Source: Hydrogenovibrio sp. UBA654
GTDB lineage: Bacteria; Pseudomonadota; Gammaproteobacteria; Thiomicrospirales; Thiomicrospiraceae
DNA length: 13,029 nucleotides
Direction: 5' to 3'
Assembly: GCA_002299585.1 (NCBI GenBank)
Contig: DBOE01000059.1
Coordinates: 1 to 13,029 of the forward strand
The position numbers and the translations under genes were made by a program. The notes under the pieces were generated by a model. It did not search any database. It was not told the DNA's origin and saw nothing but the letters and a program-made list of their open reading frames with translations. Numbering within the stretch: the first letter of the stretch is position 1; every line of letters starts with the position of its first letter. Below, piece by piece: positions 1 through 7,735 of this stretch.

Positions 1-16
1 CAATAGCCAGCTATTG
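1..16. repeat. Short perfect inverted repeat at the window edge
   Basis: The first 16 bases form a perfect inverted repeat, CAATAGC-CA-GCTATTG. As a hairpin it would have a 6-bp stem with a 4-base loop. No T-run follows it on the plus strand (the next bases are GCCTGCAAG), and what lies to its left is outside the window. It is downstream of the GMC gene read on the minus strand, so it could be part of a terminator for that gene, but this cannot be tested here. It may also be chance. Confidence 0.3.
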
Positions 17-134
17 CCTGCAAGACATGCCTATAGATGATAAGCTAGAATTACACGCAGAATTTCAATCAGTTATTCAGAGGCTCCTTATAGAATCCTT
101 AATTAAATCAGCAACTCTAAATGAATTTGCGTAG
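3..134 (+). CDS. Possible 3' end of a plus-strand gene entering from the left (uncertain)
   Basis: One plus-strand frame stays open from the left edge to a TAG at 132-134, giving 43 residues that begin IASYCLQDMPIDDKLEL. The peptide has an amphipathic, ordinary-looking composition, but I do not recognise it. Its last 58 bases overlap, convergently, the 3' end of the GMC dehydrogenase gene, whose C-terminus looks complete and normal, so at least this overlapped part may simply be an antisense shadow. An internal ATG at 27 has no ribosome binding site. It is listed because no other explanation covers bases 1-76. It could equally be non-coding. Confidence 0.2.
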   Translation: MASYCLQDMPIDDKLELHAEFQSVIQRLLIESLIKSATLNEFA

Positions 135-1765
135 ATAGTAAATGTTGGGGTTATGCTTCCTCCATTAGGCATAAAGCTACCATCGGTTATAAATAAATTA
201 TCTGTACCATGTACTCGGCAATCCGCATCTAAAGCCGAGGTCTTGGGGTTTTTACCAAACCTTAAACCTCCTGCAATTAAATTAGGGGTTGGTGAGCTAA
301 AGGCATTACCCCAAACTTGGCTGGCTCCCATCTCGTGCATTACTTGTTTGCCCTTGTCCACTAGATATTGTGCAACCTTTAAATCATGCGGATGGTAGCC
401 TACTTTTACTTTTGCAACAGGCGAACCCCATTTGTCTTTATTAGTGGTATCTAGCGAAACAAAACAATTATCGTTAGTTAGCCAGTCACAAAAAACTTCA
501 TATTTAAAATCTCTAGTTTCTGTAAAATGTTTTTTTATTTTCTGCTTTAAAGCTGTTCCCCAAATCAATTTGCCATCTTCTCGTTTTAGTGTATTTGCAT
601 CTGCTGTTGGGCTTGGTGGATCAAACACAAAATCTAGTGTGCCACCTTTCACTCTTTTAGCAAATGTTTTTTTATCATTAATAAAATACCAATCTTGTAA
701 TGCTCGATTAAAAAATGGCCCTCTTACTTTTAAATCTTTAGCTTGCTGTTGGCTAAAATTATTTAAATCAAAAATACCATGCCCTGTACCTCCTGCACAG
801 CAATGCAAGTTTTTACCTATTTGTTGATATTTATTACCAATGCCTTGAGGATGCTCTTTGGTTTGCGAGGCAAGTAATAACCTGCTTGATTCTATTGAAT
901 AACAAGCTACTACAATTATCTTTGCCTGTACATTGATTGTTTGATTAGTTTTATCATAGTAAGAAACAGATTGTGCATTACCTTTTGAGTTGGTATTTAT
1001 TTTATATGCCTTGGCATAGGGGATGATTTTGCAGTTACCGGTTGCTACTGCGGTATTTAATAATGCTGCTCGCGAGCTGGCTTTTGCTCCAGAATGGCAG
1101 CCATAACTACCGCAATAGCCTGAATATTCGCAACTATTACGCCCATTATGCGGTTTAGATAAAATACCCCTAGCCATTGGTAAGGGATTAAAACCTAAGT
1201 TTTTACAAGATTTATCAAACCAATTTGCAATTGGGTGTTCCCAAGTTGGTGCAAAAGGATAATCTGGAGTTGAACGAGGTTCTAAATTAGGATGCTGTAC
1301 TACCTTGCCTGATACCCCTACTATCTTCTCTACTTTAGTATAATAGGGTTCTAAATCTTCATAACTAATTGGCCAATCAACTGTGTTAGCCCCTGCAATT
1401 TTGCCAAATTCAGAAACCAAGCGAAAGTCTTCTGGTTTTAAACGATGGAAATAGCCGCTCATAAAGTTAGAGGCACCACCAACAATATTGCCTCCCCAAA
1501 ACTGACCAGTTTCATAACTTAACCATTCTCCCTTAGCAGTAGGCTCTTCTAAAATATGCCTTTCATATTTTGTATTAGATTTAAAAGCACCTTTTCTGGT
1601 TAATTGCTCATCTTTAAAAAAATCTTGTTCATCAAACCAACCGCCCTTTTCTAAAACAATAACCGAATAACCTGCTTTTGATAGTTCATAGGCTATAGGG
1701 CCTGCTCCTGCTCCACTACCGACAATACAAACATCAACTTGTTTAGTGTTTTTATTAAGTTTCAT
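77..1765 (-). CDS. GMC-family FAD-dependent dehydrogenase, large subunit
   Basis: This 562-residue flavoprotein probably oxidises a sugar, polyol or other alcohol, as the catalytic subunit of a gluconate/fructose/sorbitol-dehydrogenase-like complex; the substrate is unknown. The FAD-binding Rossmann motif GSGAGAG lies at residues 16-22 with the acidic end E39 of the second strand. A GG.I.GGASN segment (91-100) is the first GMC signature region. A cysteine cluster C212, C218, C223 follows, and the C-terminal GMC domain ends with DGSFMPNGGS (528-537). It has no signal peptide, so export would have to be as a partner of the Tat-bearing subunit encoded just upstream, whose 3' end it overlaps by 11 bases. 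No Shine-Dalgarno sequence precedes its ATG, which fits translational coupling. By eye, the histidine and the second His/Asn usual in GMC active sites are not at their expected places (around L496 and T539). No cytochrome subunit gene is visible downstream. Confidence 0.88.
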   Translation of the reverse strand: MKLNKNTKQVDVCIVGSGAGAGPIAYELSKAGYSVIVLEKGGWFDEQDFFKDEQLTRKGAFKSNTKYERHILEEPTAKGEWLSYETGQFWGGNIVGGASNFMSGYFHRLKPEDFRLVSEFGKIAGANTVDWPISYEDLEPYYTKVEKIVGVSGKVVQHPNLEPRSTPDYPFAPTWEHPIANWFDKSCKNLGFNPLPMARGILSKPHNGRNSCEYSGYCGSYGCHSGAKASSRAALLNTAVATGNCKIIPYAKAYKINTNSKGNAQSVSYYDKTNQTINVQAKIIVVACYSIESSRLLLASQTKEHPQGIGNKYQQIGKNLHCCAGGTGHGIFDLNNFSQQQAKDLKVRGPFFNRALQDWYFINDKKTFAKRVKGGTLDFVFDPPSPTADANTLKREDGKLIWGTALKQKIKKHFTETRDFKYEVFCDWLTNDNCFVSLDTTNKDKWGSPVAKVKVGYHPHDLKVAQYLVDKGKQVMHEMGASQVWGNAFSSPTPNLIAGGLRFGKNPKTSALDADCRVHGTDNLFITDGSFMPNGGSITPTFTIYANSFRVADLIKDSIRSL

Positions 1766-2387
1766 AATTAAACATATAATTTATATAGCTATTTTCTTTA
1801 CTTGGGAGAGGAAACCCTGCTTGATGCTCTAACCATTTCCAGCCTATTCCATCTGGATTACCGCCATAAGCGGGGTCAAGCAATAGGGCTTCTAGCAGAT
1901 AATAGATAATTAATGATAACCAATTTTCACCAAAATCTGAGAGCTGAATCTGTTCTAAGGCAGTATTTTGTTGGTTTATTGATAGATCTATGAATTTTTT
2001 AGCATTTAAATCTTCGGTAAAAACATCTAAGCTAACTAGGCCTTTTATTAAGTATGCAGGATCACCGTCGGCGATATTATCAGGGTCTGATAATGCCCAG
2101 TGTAAATAGCGTAACGCATTTAAATCATAGGCAGAGGGTCCATCTCCGTCATTAGGAAAAAGAATTTGTTGCACCGCAAGCATAGTTTTATTTTGGTGTT
2201 TATTAAAAGTGTTTTGGGTAGATTTAAGTTTAGCAAAAATAGGCTTTGTGTGAATTATTCCAGCCAATAAACTACTGGTTGCCGGCAATTTTAAAAAATC
2301 ACGCCTACTTAAGCCACTTTCATAAGCTTTAGTAAAATTATTTTTAGAATTTAATATATTATCAATATTAACAATTGAATTGTTCAA
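1755..2387 (-). CDS. Tat-signal small subunit of a GMC dehydrogenase (gluconate 2-dehydrogenase subunit 3-like)
   Basis: This 210-residue protein carries a textbook twin-arginine signal, SRRDFLK at residues 27-33, followed by a short hydrophobic stretch (LPATSSLLAGII, 34-45). Its remaining sequence contains the features I associate with the gluconate 2-dehydrogenase subunit 3 family, such as an early FPNDGDGPSA segment (98-107) and a late LLDPAYGGNPDGIGWKWL segment (169-186). In known complexes this subunit carries the flavoprotein through the Tat system to the periplasm and helps it fold; here the flavoprotein gene overlaps its 3' end. The start is TTG at 2387, chosen because a strong purine-rich site (GGGAGGGGG) lies 8 bases upstream and because the next methionine, at residue 70, would remove the Tat signal. 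The gene lies 77 bases downstream of acnB with no obvious terminator between them. Confidence 0.8.
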   Translation of the reverse strand: MNNSIVNIDNILNSKNNFTKAYESGLSRRDFLKLPATSSLLAGIIHTKPIFAKLKSTQNTFNKHQNKTMLAVQQILFPNDGDGPSAYDLNALRYLHWALSDPDNIADGDPAYLIKGLVSLDVFTEDLNAKKFIDLSINQQNTALEQIQLSDFGENWLSLIIYYLLEALLLDPAYGGNPDGIGWKWLEHQAGFPLPSKENSYINYMFNYET

Positions 2388-2395
2388 AGGCTAAT

Positions 2396-2404
2396 CCCCC
2401 TCCC
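2396..2404 (-). promoter_or_regulatory. Ribosome binding site for a TTG start
   Basis: On the minus strand this reads GGGAGGGGG, 8 bases before the TTG at 2387. It is the best Shine-Dalgarno match nearby and decides the non-ATG start of the Tat-signal subunit. Confidence 0.6.
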
Positions 2405-2464
2405 ATATATTAGACCCTGTTTTTACATTAAAATTACCAAAAATAAATTAAGGAGACGCTTTTT

Positions 2465-5035
2465 TTAGACGGCAACCGCAATATCTGATAATTGTTTAGG
2501 TTTTGTTACTTCATAGGAAGACATTTCATCAAACTGCAAATAACGATAAATATCATCTTTCATAGTATCAAGCATTACAACTTTTTCCATGTATTCTGCA
2601 ACAGTTGGTAAAGCTCCAATAGTTGCACAAACCGCTGCTAATTCGGCAGAACCTAAATAAACATCGGCTCCATTACCTAACCGATTGGGAAAGTTTCTGG
2701 TTGAGGTGGAAAATACCACCGCATTATCTTCTACTCTTGCTTGGTTACCCATACATAATGAACAACCGGGCATTTCAGTTCTTGCTCCTACCCTGCCAAA
2801 AATACTGTAATAACCTTCTTCAGTTAGTTGGCGTTCATCCATTTTAGTCGGTGGTGCTATCCATAGGGTTGTCGGGACTCTTTTAATGTTTTCTAGCACT
2901 TTACCTGCTGCTCGATAATGCCCAATATTGGTCATACATGAACCTATAAAAACTTCATCAATTTTAGTGCCTGCAACTGCTGATAATAATTTCACATCAT
3001 CTGGGTCATTTGGGCAAGCAACTATTGGTTCTTTGATGGTGTTTAAATCAATTTCTATTATTTGTGCATATTGTGCATCTGTATCTGAGCTTATAAGTTC
3101 TGGGTTTTTAATCCACTCTTGCATTTCATTACGCCGACGCAGTAAAGTGCGTTGGTCTTGATAATTATTTTTCACCATCCAATCAATTAGCGTTATATTT
3201 GACTTTAAAAAATCAGTAATTGATTCTTTACCAAGTTTTACTGCACAACCATTAGCTGATCGCTCTGCGGAGGCATCTGATAATTCAAATGCTTGCTCAA
3301 CCTTTAATTGTTCTAAGCCTTCAACTTCAAGCACTCGACCATTAAAAACATTAATTTTGCCCTTTTTTTCAACGGTTAAAAGACCGTCCTGAATTGCTTG
3401 GTAAGGGATAGCATTTACTAAATCACGCAAGGTAATTCCTGGTTGCATTTCTCCTTTAAATCTAACTAATACTGATTCTGGCATATTTAATGGCATTACC
3501 CCTAGGGTTGCGCCAAAGGCAACTAGCCCAGAGCCGGCAGGAAAAGAAATGCCGATTGGAAAACGAGTATGCGAATCACCGCCTGTACCCACTGTATCAG
3601 GTAACAATAGTCGATTTAACCATGAATGAATTACTCCATCACCAGGGCGTAAGGCTACCCCCCCCCTACTGGTCATAAAATCTGGTAAAGAATGTTGTAA
3701 GGTTATGTCAACTGGCTTTGGGTAGGCCGCCGTATGACAAAATGATTGCATAACTAAATCGGCAGAAAATCCTAAACAGGCTAGCTCTTTCATTTCATCT
3801 CTGGTCATAGCTCCAGTGGTATCTTGTGAGCCAACAGTTGTCATATGTGGCTCACAATACATACCTGGGCGAACTCCTTCTATGCCACAGGCTTTGCCAA
3901 CCATTTTTTGAGCAAGAGTATAACCATGTTTAGCTTGTGATTTATCTTGTGGACGCATAAATACATTAGAGGGTTCTAAATTTAAAGCTTTACGAGCATT
4001 ATCAGTTAATCCACGACCAATAATTAATGGGATTCTGCCTCCTGCTCTAACTTCATCAGGCATAGTATCAGGTGCTAATTCAAATTCTGAAATAACTTCA
4101 CCTGCTTCATTGGTAATTTTACCGGCATAAGGGAAAATAGTAATAACATCACCCATATTCATTTTCTGCACATCACAGTTAATTGGTAATGAACCTGAAT
4201 CTTCTGCTGTATTGAAGAAAATAGGAGCAATAACTCCACCTAAAACTACTCCACCAGTTTTTTTATTAGGCACAAAAGGTATCTCATTACCAAAAAACCA
4301 CATGACAGAATTCATCGCAGATTTTCTTGAAGAACCTGTGCCAACAACATCGCCCACATAAGCAACTGGATGACCTTTTGCTTTTAATTGGGCAATGGTG
4401 CCACCAACATCATCTAGCCTAGCTTTAAGCATTTCTATGGCATGTAAAGGGATATCTGGTCGTGACCAAGCTGCGGTTGCGGGCGATAAATCATCAGTAT
4501 TAGTTTCACCATCAACCTTAAAAACGGTTACGCTAATTTGCTCTGCCATTTTGGGCTTTGAGATAAACCATTCTGCATCAGCCCAAGACTGTAATACTTT
4601 TTTGGCATGTGGGTTGGTTTTGGATTTTTCGACTATATCATGAAAGTCTTCATAAACTAATAGAGTTTTACATAAAGATGCTACCGCTTGGGCAACTACT
4701 TTTTGATTAGTAGAGTCTAACAACTCAACCAAAGGAGCAACATTGTAACCACCGAGCATAGTTCCTAGTAAAAAAGTAGCTCTATCGGCACTAATTAGCG
4801 GAGATTTAAAAGTTTCTTTTGCAACATCTGTTAAAAACCCAGCCTTTACATAAGAGGCTTCATCAACCCCTGGTGGTATGCGGTTAGTTAATAAATCAAC
4901 CATAAACTCTTCTTCACCGCTTGGTGGGTTTTTAATTAGCTTAACTAATGAGGCTGTTTGCTCTGCATCTAATGCTAAAGGCGGTAGTCCCTCTTTTTCC
5001 CTCTCTACTACATGCTCTCTATAACTTTCTAACAT
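2465..5035 (-). CDS. acnB: Aconitate hydratase B (bifunctional aconitase / 2-methylisocitrate dehydratase)
   Basis: AcnB interconverts citrate and isocitrate in the TCA cycle and is also active on 2-methylisocitrate in many bacteria. The 856 residues match the usual length (about 865 in E. coli) and the AcnB domain order: an N-terminal HEAT-like domain (about 1-160), the swivelling domain (about 165-375) with DDLSPATAAWSRPDIPLHA (181-199), then the catalytic domains. The 4Fe-4S ligands are C700, C758 and C761 (in GSCMTNIGH and PGCSLCMGN). GTGGDSHTRFPIG (483-495) is a catalytic-domain signature. TAGGAG lies 5 bases before the ATG. It is transcribed divergently from purB. Codons 457-460 contain nine consecutive G residues (positions 3658-3666); the frame is intact as given, but loss of one G gives TAG directly after the tract and a 459-residue product lacking all cluster cysteines. 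Confidence 0.97.
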   Translation of the reverse strand: MLESYREHVVEREKEGLPPLALDAEQTASLVKLIKNPPSGEEEFMVDLLTNRIPPGVDEASYVKAGFLTDVAKETFKSPLISADRATFLLGTMLGGYNVAPLVELLDSTNQKVVAQAVASLCKTLLVYEDFHDIVEKSKTNPHAKKVLQSWADAEWFISKPKMAEQISVTVFKVDGETNTDDLSPATAAWSRPDIPLHAIEMLKARLDDVGGTIAQLKAKGHPVAYVGDVVGTGSSRKSAMNSVMWFFGNEIPFVPNKKTGGVVLGGVIAPIFFNTAEDSGSLPINCDVQKMNMGDVITIFPYAGKITNEAGEVISEFELAPDTMPDEVRAGGRIPLIIGRGLTDNARKALNLEPSNVFMRPQDKSQAKHGYTLAQKMVGKACGIEGVRPGMYCEPHMTTVGSQDTTGAMTRDEMKELACLGFSADLVMQSFCHTAAYPKPVDITLQHSLPDFMTSRGGVALRPGDGVIHSWLNRLLLPDTVGTGGDSHTRFPIGISFPAGSGLVAFGATLGVMPLNMPESVLVRFKGEMQPGITLRDLVNAIPYQAIQDGLLTVEKKGKINVFNGRVLEVEGLEQLKVEQAFELSDASAERSANGCAVKLGKESITDFLKSNITLIDWMVKNNYQDQRTLLRRRNEMQEWIKNPELISSDTDAQYAQIIEIDLNTIKEPIVACPNDPDDVKLLSAVAGTKIDEVFIGSCMTNIGHYRAAGKVLENIKRVPTTLWIAPPTKMDERQLTEEGYYSIFGRVGARTEMPGCSLCMGNQARVEDNAVVFSTSTRNFPNRLGNGADVYLGSAELAAVCATIGALPTVAEYMEKVVMLDTMKDDIYRYLQFDEMSSYEVTKPKQLSDIAVAV
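3658..3666 (-). repeat. Poly-G tract (G9) inside acnB
   Basis: Nine consecutive C on the plus strand, G on the coding strand, span AGG GGG GGG GTA (R457-G-G-V460). One G fewer reads AGG GGG GGG TAG, a stop; one G more reads on to TGA seven codons later (GGT AGC CTT ACG CCC TGG TGA). It is one of only two mononucleotide G/C runs of this size that I see in the window. Confidence 0.9.
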
Positions 5036-5069
5036 TTTTTCTCCTATTTAGAAATCACAAGCTGGCGTT

Positions 5070-5096
5070 TTTTATTATTATTGCTTTTATTATTAT
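5070..5096. repeat. Two exact 12-bp AT direct repeats upstream of acnB
   Basis: TTTTATTATTAT occurs at 5070-5081 and again at 5085-5096, 15 bases apart. Read toward acnB this is ATAATAATAAAA twice. It is low-complexity sequence and may be chance, or an A/T-rich activating or nucleoid-protein site in the acnB upstream region. Confidence 0.4.
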
Positions 5097-5131
5097 GAAT
5101 TAGTGATTCTGTTATATTCTTTTTAATCGGA

Positions 5132-5137
5132 TATAAT
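5132..5137 (+). promoter_or_regulatory. Candidate -10 box for purB-roxA
   Basis: A perfect TATAAT consensus lies 36 bases upstream of the purB ATG, which would place the start of transcription about 30 bases before the gene. No good -35 match is seen at the normal distance, and in AT-rich DNA this hexamer occurs by chance, so support is moderate to low. Confidence 0.4.
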
Positions 5138-5173
5138 AACATATTGTGATTTTTTAGATGAGGAACCTACATA

Positions 5174-6571
5174 ATGCAACTTTCAGAACTAACTGCTATC
5201 TCGCCTATTGATGGAAGATATGGCTCTAGATTAAATGATTTAAAAGAAATTTTTAGTGAATTTGGACTAATAAAAAATCGCGTGAAAGTTGAGATCTCTT
5301 GGCTAAGAATGTTGGCTAATCATCCAGCAATTCCAGAAGTACCAAAGCTAAGTGCAAATGCAGAAAATCATCTAATGAAATTAGTAGATGAGTTTACATT
5401 AGCAATGGCACAAAGAGTAAAAGATATTGAAAGCACAACCAACCACGATATGAAAGCCGTTGAATACCTAATTAAAGAACATTTTGCGGATAATGATGAA
5501 TTAAATGCTATCGGTGAATTTGTCCATTTTGCCTGTACTTCAGAAGACATTAATAACCTAGCTTACGCTCTAATGTTAAAAGATGCTCGCAGTGAAGCTA
5601 TTGTGCCAAAAATGCAAGAGCTAATCGACAAAATTGCACAAATGGCAGCCGCTATGGCAGATATTCCAATGATGTCAAGAACCCACGGGCAACCTGCCTC
5701 ACCAACAACAGCAGGCAAAGAATTTGCCAATGTAGCCTACCGTTTACAACGCCAAGTTAAACAACTAATGAGCGTACAAATCATGGGTAAAATCAATGGT
5801 GCAACTGGTAATTATAATGCTCATTTAGCTGCCTACCCTGCCATTAACTGGTACGAACTAACCGAACAATTTGTACAAAGTCTTGGGCTAGCTTGGAACC
5901 CCTATACTATTCAAATTGAACCCCATGATTATATTGCAGAATATTTTCATGCCATGCAACGCTTTAATACTATATTAATCGACTTTGACCGTGATATTTG
6001 GAGTTATATTTCGATTGGTTTTTTCAAGCAAAAAACTGTTGCTGGTGAAATTGGTTCATCGACCATGCCACACAAAGTAAACCCTATTGATTTTGAAAAT
6101 TCTGAAGGCAATTTGGGCATGGCAAATGTTATTTTTGACCATTTAGGGCAAAAACTACCTATCTCAAGATGGCAAAGAGATTTAACCGACTCAACCGTTT
6201 TAAGAAATTTAGGGGTTGGGGTTGGTCACAGCATGATTTCATTTAATGCGACAATAAAAGGGTTAAATAAATTAGAAGTAAATTCCCAAGCTATGGCAGA
6301 CGATCTTAACAACAATTGGGAAGTCTTAGCTGAAGCTATTCAAACCGTAATGCGTCGTTTTGCCATAGAGCAACCTTATGAAAAACTAAAAGAACTAACT
6401 CGTGGCCGCCGTGTAAATCAACAAATAATGCAAGATTTTGTCGAGAGTCTAGAGCTACCAGAACAAGCTAAACAAGCCCTAAAAGAAATGACTCCTGCTA
6501 GCTATATCGGTAACGCCAAGCAACAAGCAGAGAACATTGAACTAGCACTAACTATTCTAAAAGGACACTAA
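5174..6571 (+). CDS. purB: Adenylosuccinate lyase
   Basis: PurB catalyses two fumarate-releasing steps of purine synthesis: SAICAR to AICAR, and adenylosuccinate to AMP. The 465 residues are close to the E. coli length (456), and the sequence follows the E. coli type from the start (LTAISPIDGRYG, 6-17). The fumarase/aspartase superfamily signature GSSTMPHKVNP lies at 294-304, with S295 the expected catalytic base, and H171 in RTHGQPA is the expected partner. TTNHDMKAVEY (88-98) and FACTSEDINN (119-128) are further conserved active-site segments. GAGGAA sits 8 bases before the ATG. The next gene, roxA, starts 3 bases after its stop, and the roxA ribosome binding site lies within the last codons of purB, so the two are almost certainly cotranscribed. 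Confidence 0.97.
   Translation: MQLSELTAISPIDGRYGSRLNDLKEIFSEFGLIKNRVKVEISWLRMLANHPAIPEVPKLSANAENHLMKLVDEFTLAMAQRVKDIESTTNHDMKAVEYLIKEHFADNDELNAIGEFVHFACTSEDINNLAYALMLKDARSEAIVPKMQELIDKIAQMAAAMADIPMMSRTHGQPASPTTAGKEFANVAYRLQRQVKQLMSVQIMGKINGATGNYNAHLAAYPAINWYELTEQFVQSLGLAWNPYTIQIEPHDYIAEYFHAMQRFNTILIDFDRDIWSYISIGFFKQKTVAGEIGSSTMPHKVNPIDFENSEGNLGMANVIFDHLGQKLPISRWQRDLTDSTVLRNLGVGVGHSMISFNATIKGLNKLEVNSQAMADDLNNNWEVLAEAIQTVMRRFAIEQPYEKLKELTRGRRVNQQIMQDFVESLELPEQAKQALKEMTPASYIGNAKQQAENIELALTILKGH
6561..6565 (+). promoter_or_regulatory. Ribosome binding site for the GTG start of roxA
   Basis: AAGGA lies inside the final codons of purB, 9 bases before GTG at 6575. It supports the GTG as the true roxA start and implies that purB translation runs over the roxA initiation region. 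Confidence 0.6.
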
Positions 6572-6574
6572 TTA

Positions 6575-7735
6575 GTGTTTAATGGAAAATTTGACAAACA
6601 AACTTTTTTAACGGAATATTGGCAAAAAAAACCTTTATTAATTAAAAATGCTTTTACTAACTTCAAAACCCCAATTAGTGCTGAAGAATTAGCAGGTTTA
6701 TCTTTAGAAGAAGAAGTAGAAAGCAGAATTATTATTCAAAATGCTACTAACGACTATAGTTTAAAAACTGGACCATTTAACGAAAATTATTTTCAAAAAC
6801 TACCTGAAAAAAACTGGACTTTATTAATTCAAGGAATGGATAAATTAATCCCAGAAGTTGCAGATTTAATCCCCAATTTTAACTTTATACCCAATTGGCG
6901 TTTAGATGATGTTATGGTAAGCTATGCCACAATAGGTGGTAATGTTGGACCTCATTATGATAATTATGATGTGTTTTTATTACAAGCTCAAGGTAAACGC
7001 AACTGGCAACTAAGCTCACAAAACTGTAATCCTGGAAATTATATTCAAGGCCTAGATATTCGCTTAATGGAAAGCTTTATTGTAGAAGATGACTATATTT
7101 GTGAAGCTGGCGACCTATTGTATATCCCGCCATTATGGGGACACCACGGCATAAGCTTAACCGATGATTGCTTAACCTTTTCGTTTGGTTATCGTAGCTA
7201 TAAAGGGCTTGAAGTTTGGGATAGTTTTGGGGATTATTTAGCCGAAACTAATAGTTTCCAGAGCCTTTATCAAGACCCTAGCTGGCTAGATACTCAAGCC
7301 GGACAAATTACTGATGCTAGCTGGCAACAAGCTCAAAAACTGCTTCAATCTGTATTGGATAATGAACAACTGTTTAAAAAATGGTTTGGGCGTTTTGCAA
7401 CCCAATTAGATACTAATAGTGCAGAAAGATTACCTGAGCCTCTTAGTGAAGATGAAGTAGATAATATTGAGACTATAATTGCTAGTTTACAAGAAAGTGA
7501 CGGTATTCAAATTGATCCAGTTTGCCGTTTTGCTTATTATGAAGATAATAATAAAATCAGTTTTTATATAAATGGCACACAATGGACTATATTTAATGCA
7601 ACTAGTGAGTTTATTAAATTACTTTGTAATAATAAACGAATAGACTATAAAACCCTTAATCATCACTTAAATCATGATGCTAATAAAAAACTTATAACAG
7701 ACTTGTGGACATTACAGGCATTTGAAATAATGTAA
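6575..7735 (+). CDS. roxA: Ribosomal protein uL16 arginine hydroxylase, JmjC/cupin oxygenase (RoxA/YcfD family)
   Basis: RoxA is an Fe(II)/2-oxoglutarate-dependent oxygenase that hydroxylates an arginine of ribosomal protein L16 (uL16). The 386 residues match the family length (373 in E. coli). The N-terminus has the typical YWQKKPLLIKNAF (15-27), and the JmjC metal triad is visible as H127 and D129 (GPHYDNYDVF) and H190 (IPPLWGHHG), aligning with H125, D127 and H187 of E. coli YcfD as I remember them. The C-terminal part (about 210-386) fits the dimerisation and winged-helix regions but is more divergent. The start is GTG with AAGGA 9 bases upstream. In E. coli purB and roxA are separated by phoP-phoQ; here they are adjacent. 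An A8 run (6624-6631) encodes QKK and is in frame. The activity is inferred from the family. Confidence 0.92.
   Translation: MFNGKFDKQTFLTEYWQKKPLLIKNAFTNFKTPISAEELAGLSLEEEVESRIIIQNATNDYSLKTGPFNENYFQKLPEKNWTLLIQGMDKLIPEVADLIPNFNFIPNWRLDDVMVSYATIGGNVGPHYDNYDVFLLQAQGKRNWQLSSQNCNPGNYIQGLDIRLMESFIVEDDYICEAGDLLYIPPLWGHHGISLTDDCLTFSFGYRSYKGLEVWDSFGDYLAETNSFQSLYQDPSWLDTQAGQITDASWQQAQKLLQSVLDNEQLFKKWFGRFATQLDTNSAERLPEPLSEDEVDNIETIIASLQESDGIQIDPVCRFAYYEDNNKISFYINGTQWTIFNATSEFIKLLCNNKRIDYKTLNHHLNHDANKKLITDLWTLQAFEIM

Larger units (their letters stand above)
5036..5173. promoter_or_regulatory. Divergent acnB / purB promoter region
   Basis: This 138-base AT-rich gap separates the divergent starts of acnB and purB and must hold promoters for both. 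A perfect TATAAT is present on the plus strand at 5132-5137, 36 bases before the purB ATG, without a clear -35 box at 16-18 bases spacing. GAGGAA at 5160-5165 is the purB ribosome binding site, 8 bases from its ATG. On the minus strand TAGGAG at 5041-5046 serves acnB. I could not identify a convincing acnB promoter or any operator. Confidence 0.6.

Noticed and set aside
432..827. 131-codon plus-strand open frame opposite the GMC gene
   Set aside because: It lies wholly antisense to a well-supported flavoprotein gene, its translation is low-complexity (rich in S, L, F and K), and no ribosome binding site or family resemblance is seen.
3658..3666. acnB as a frameshifted pseudogene because of the G9 run
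   Set aside because: As given, the frame continues correctly through the tract into conserved catalytic sequence with all three cluster cysteines, so the gene is intact in this version.
2623..4643. Several plus-strand open frames of 62-82 codons opposite acnB
   Set aside because: All are antisense to conserved AcnB coding sequence and show no recognisable protein features.
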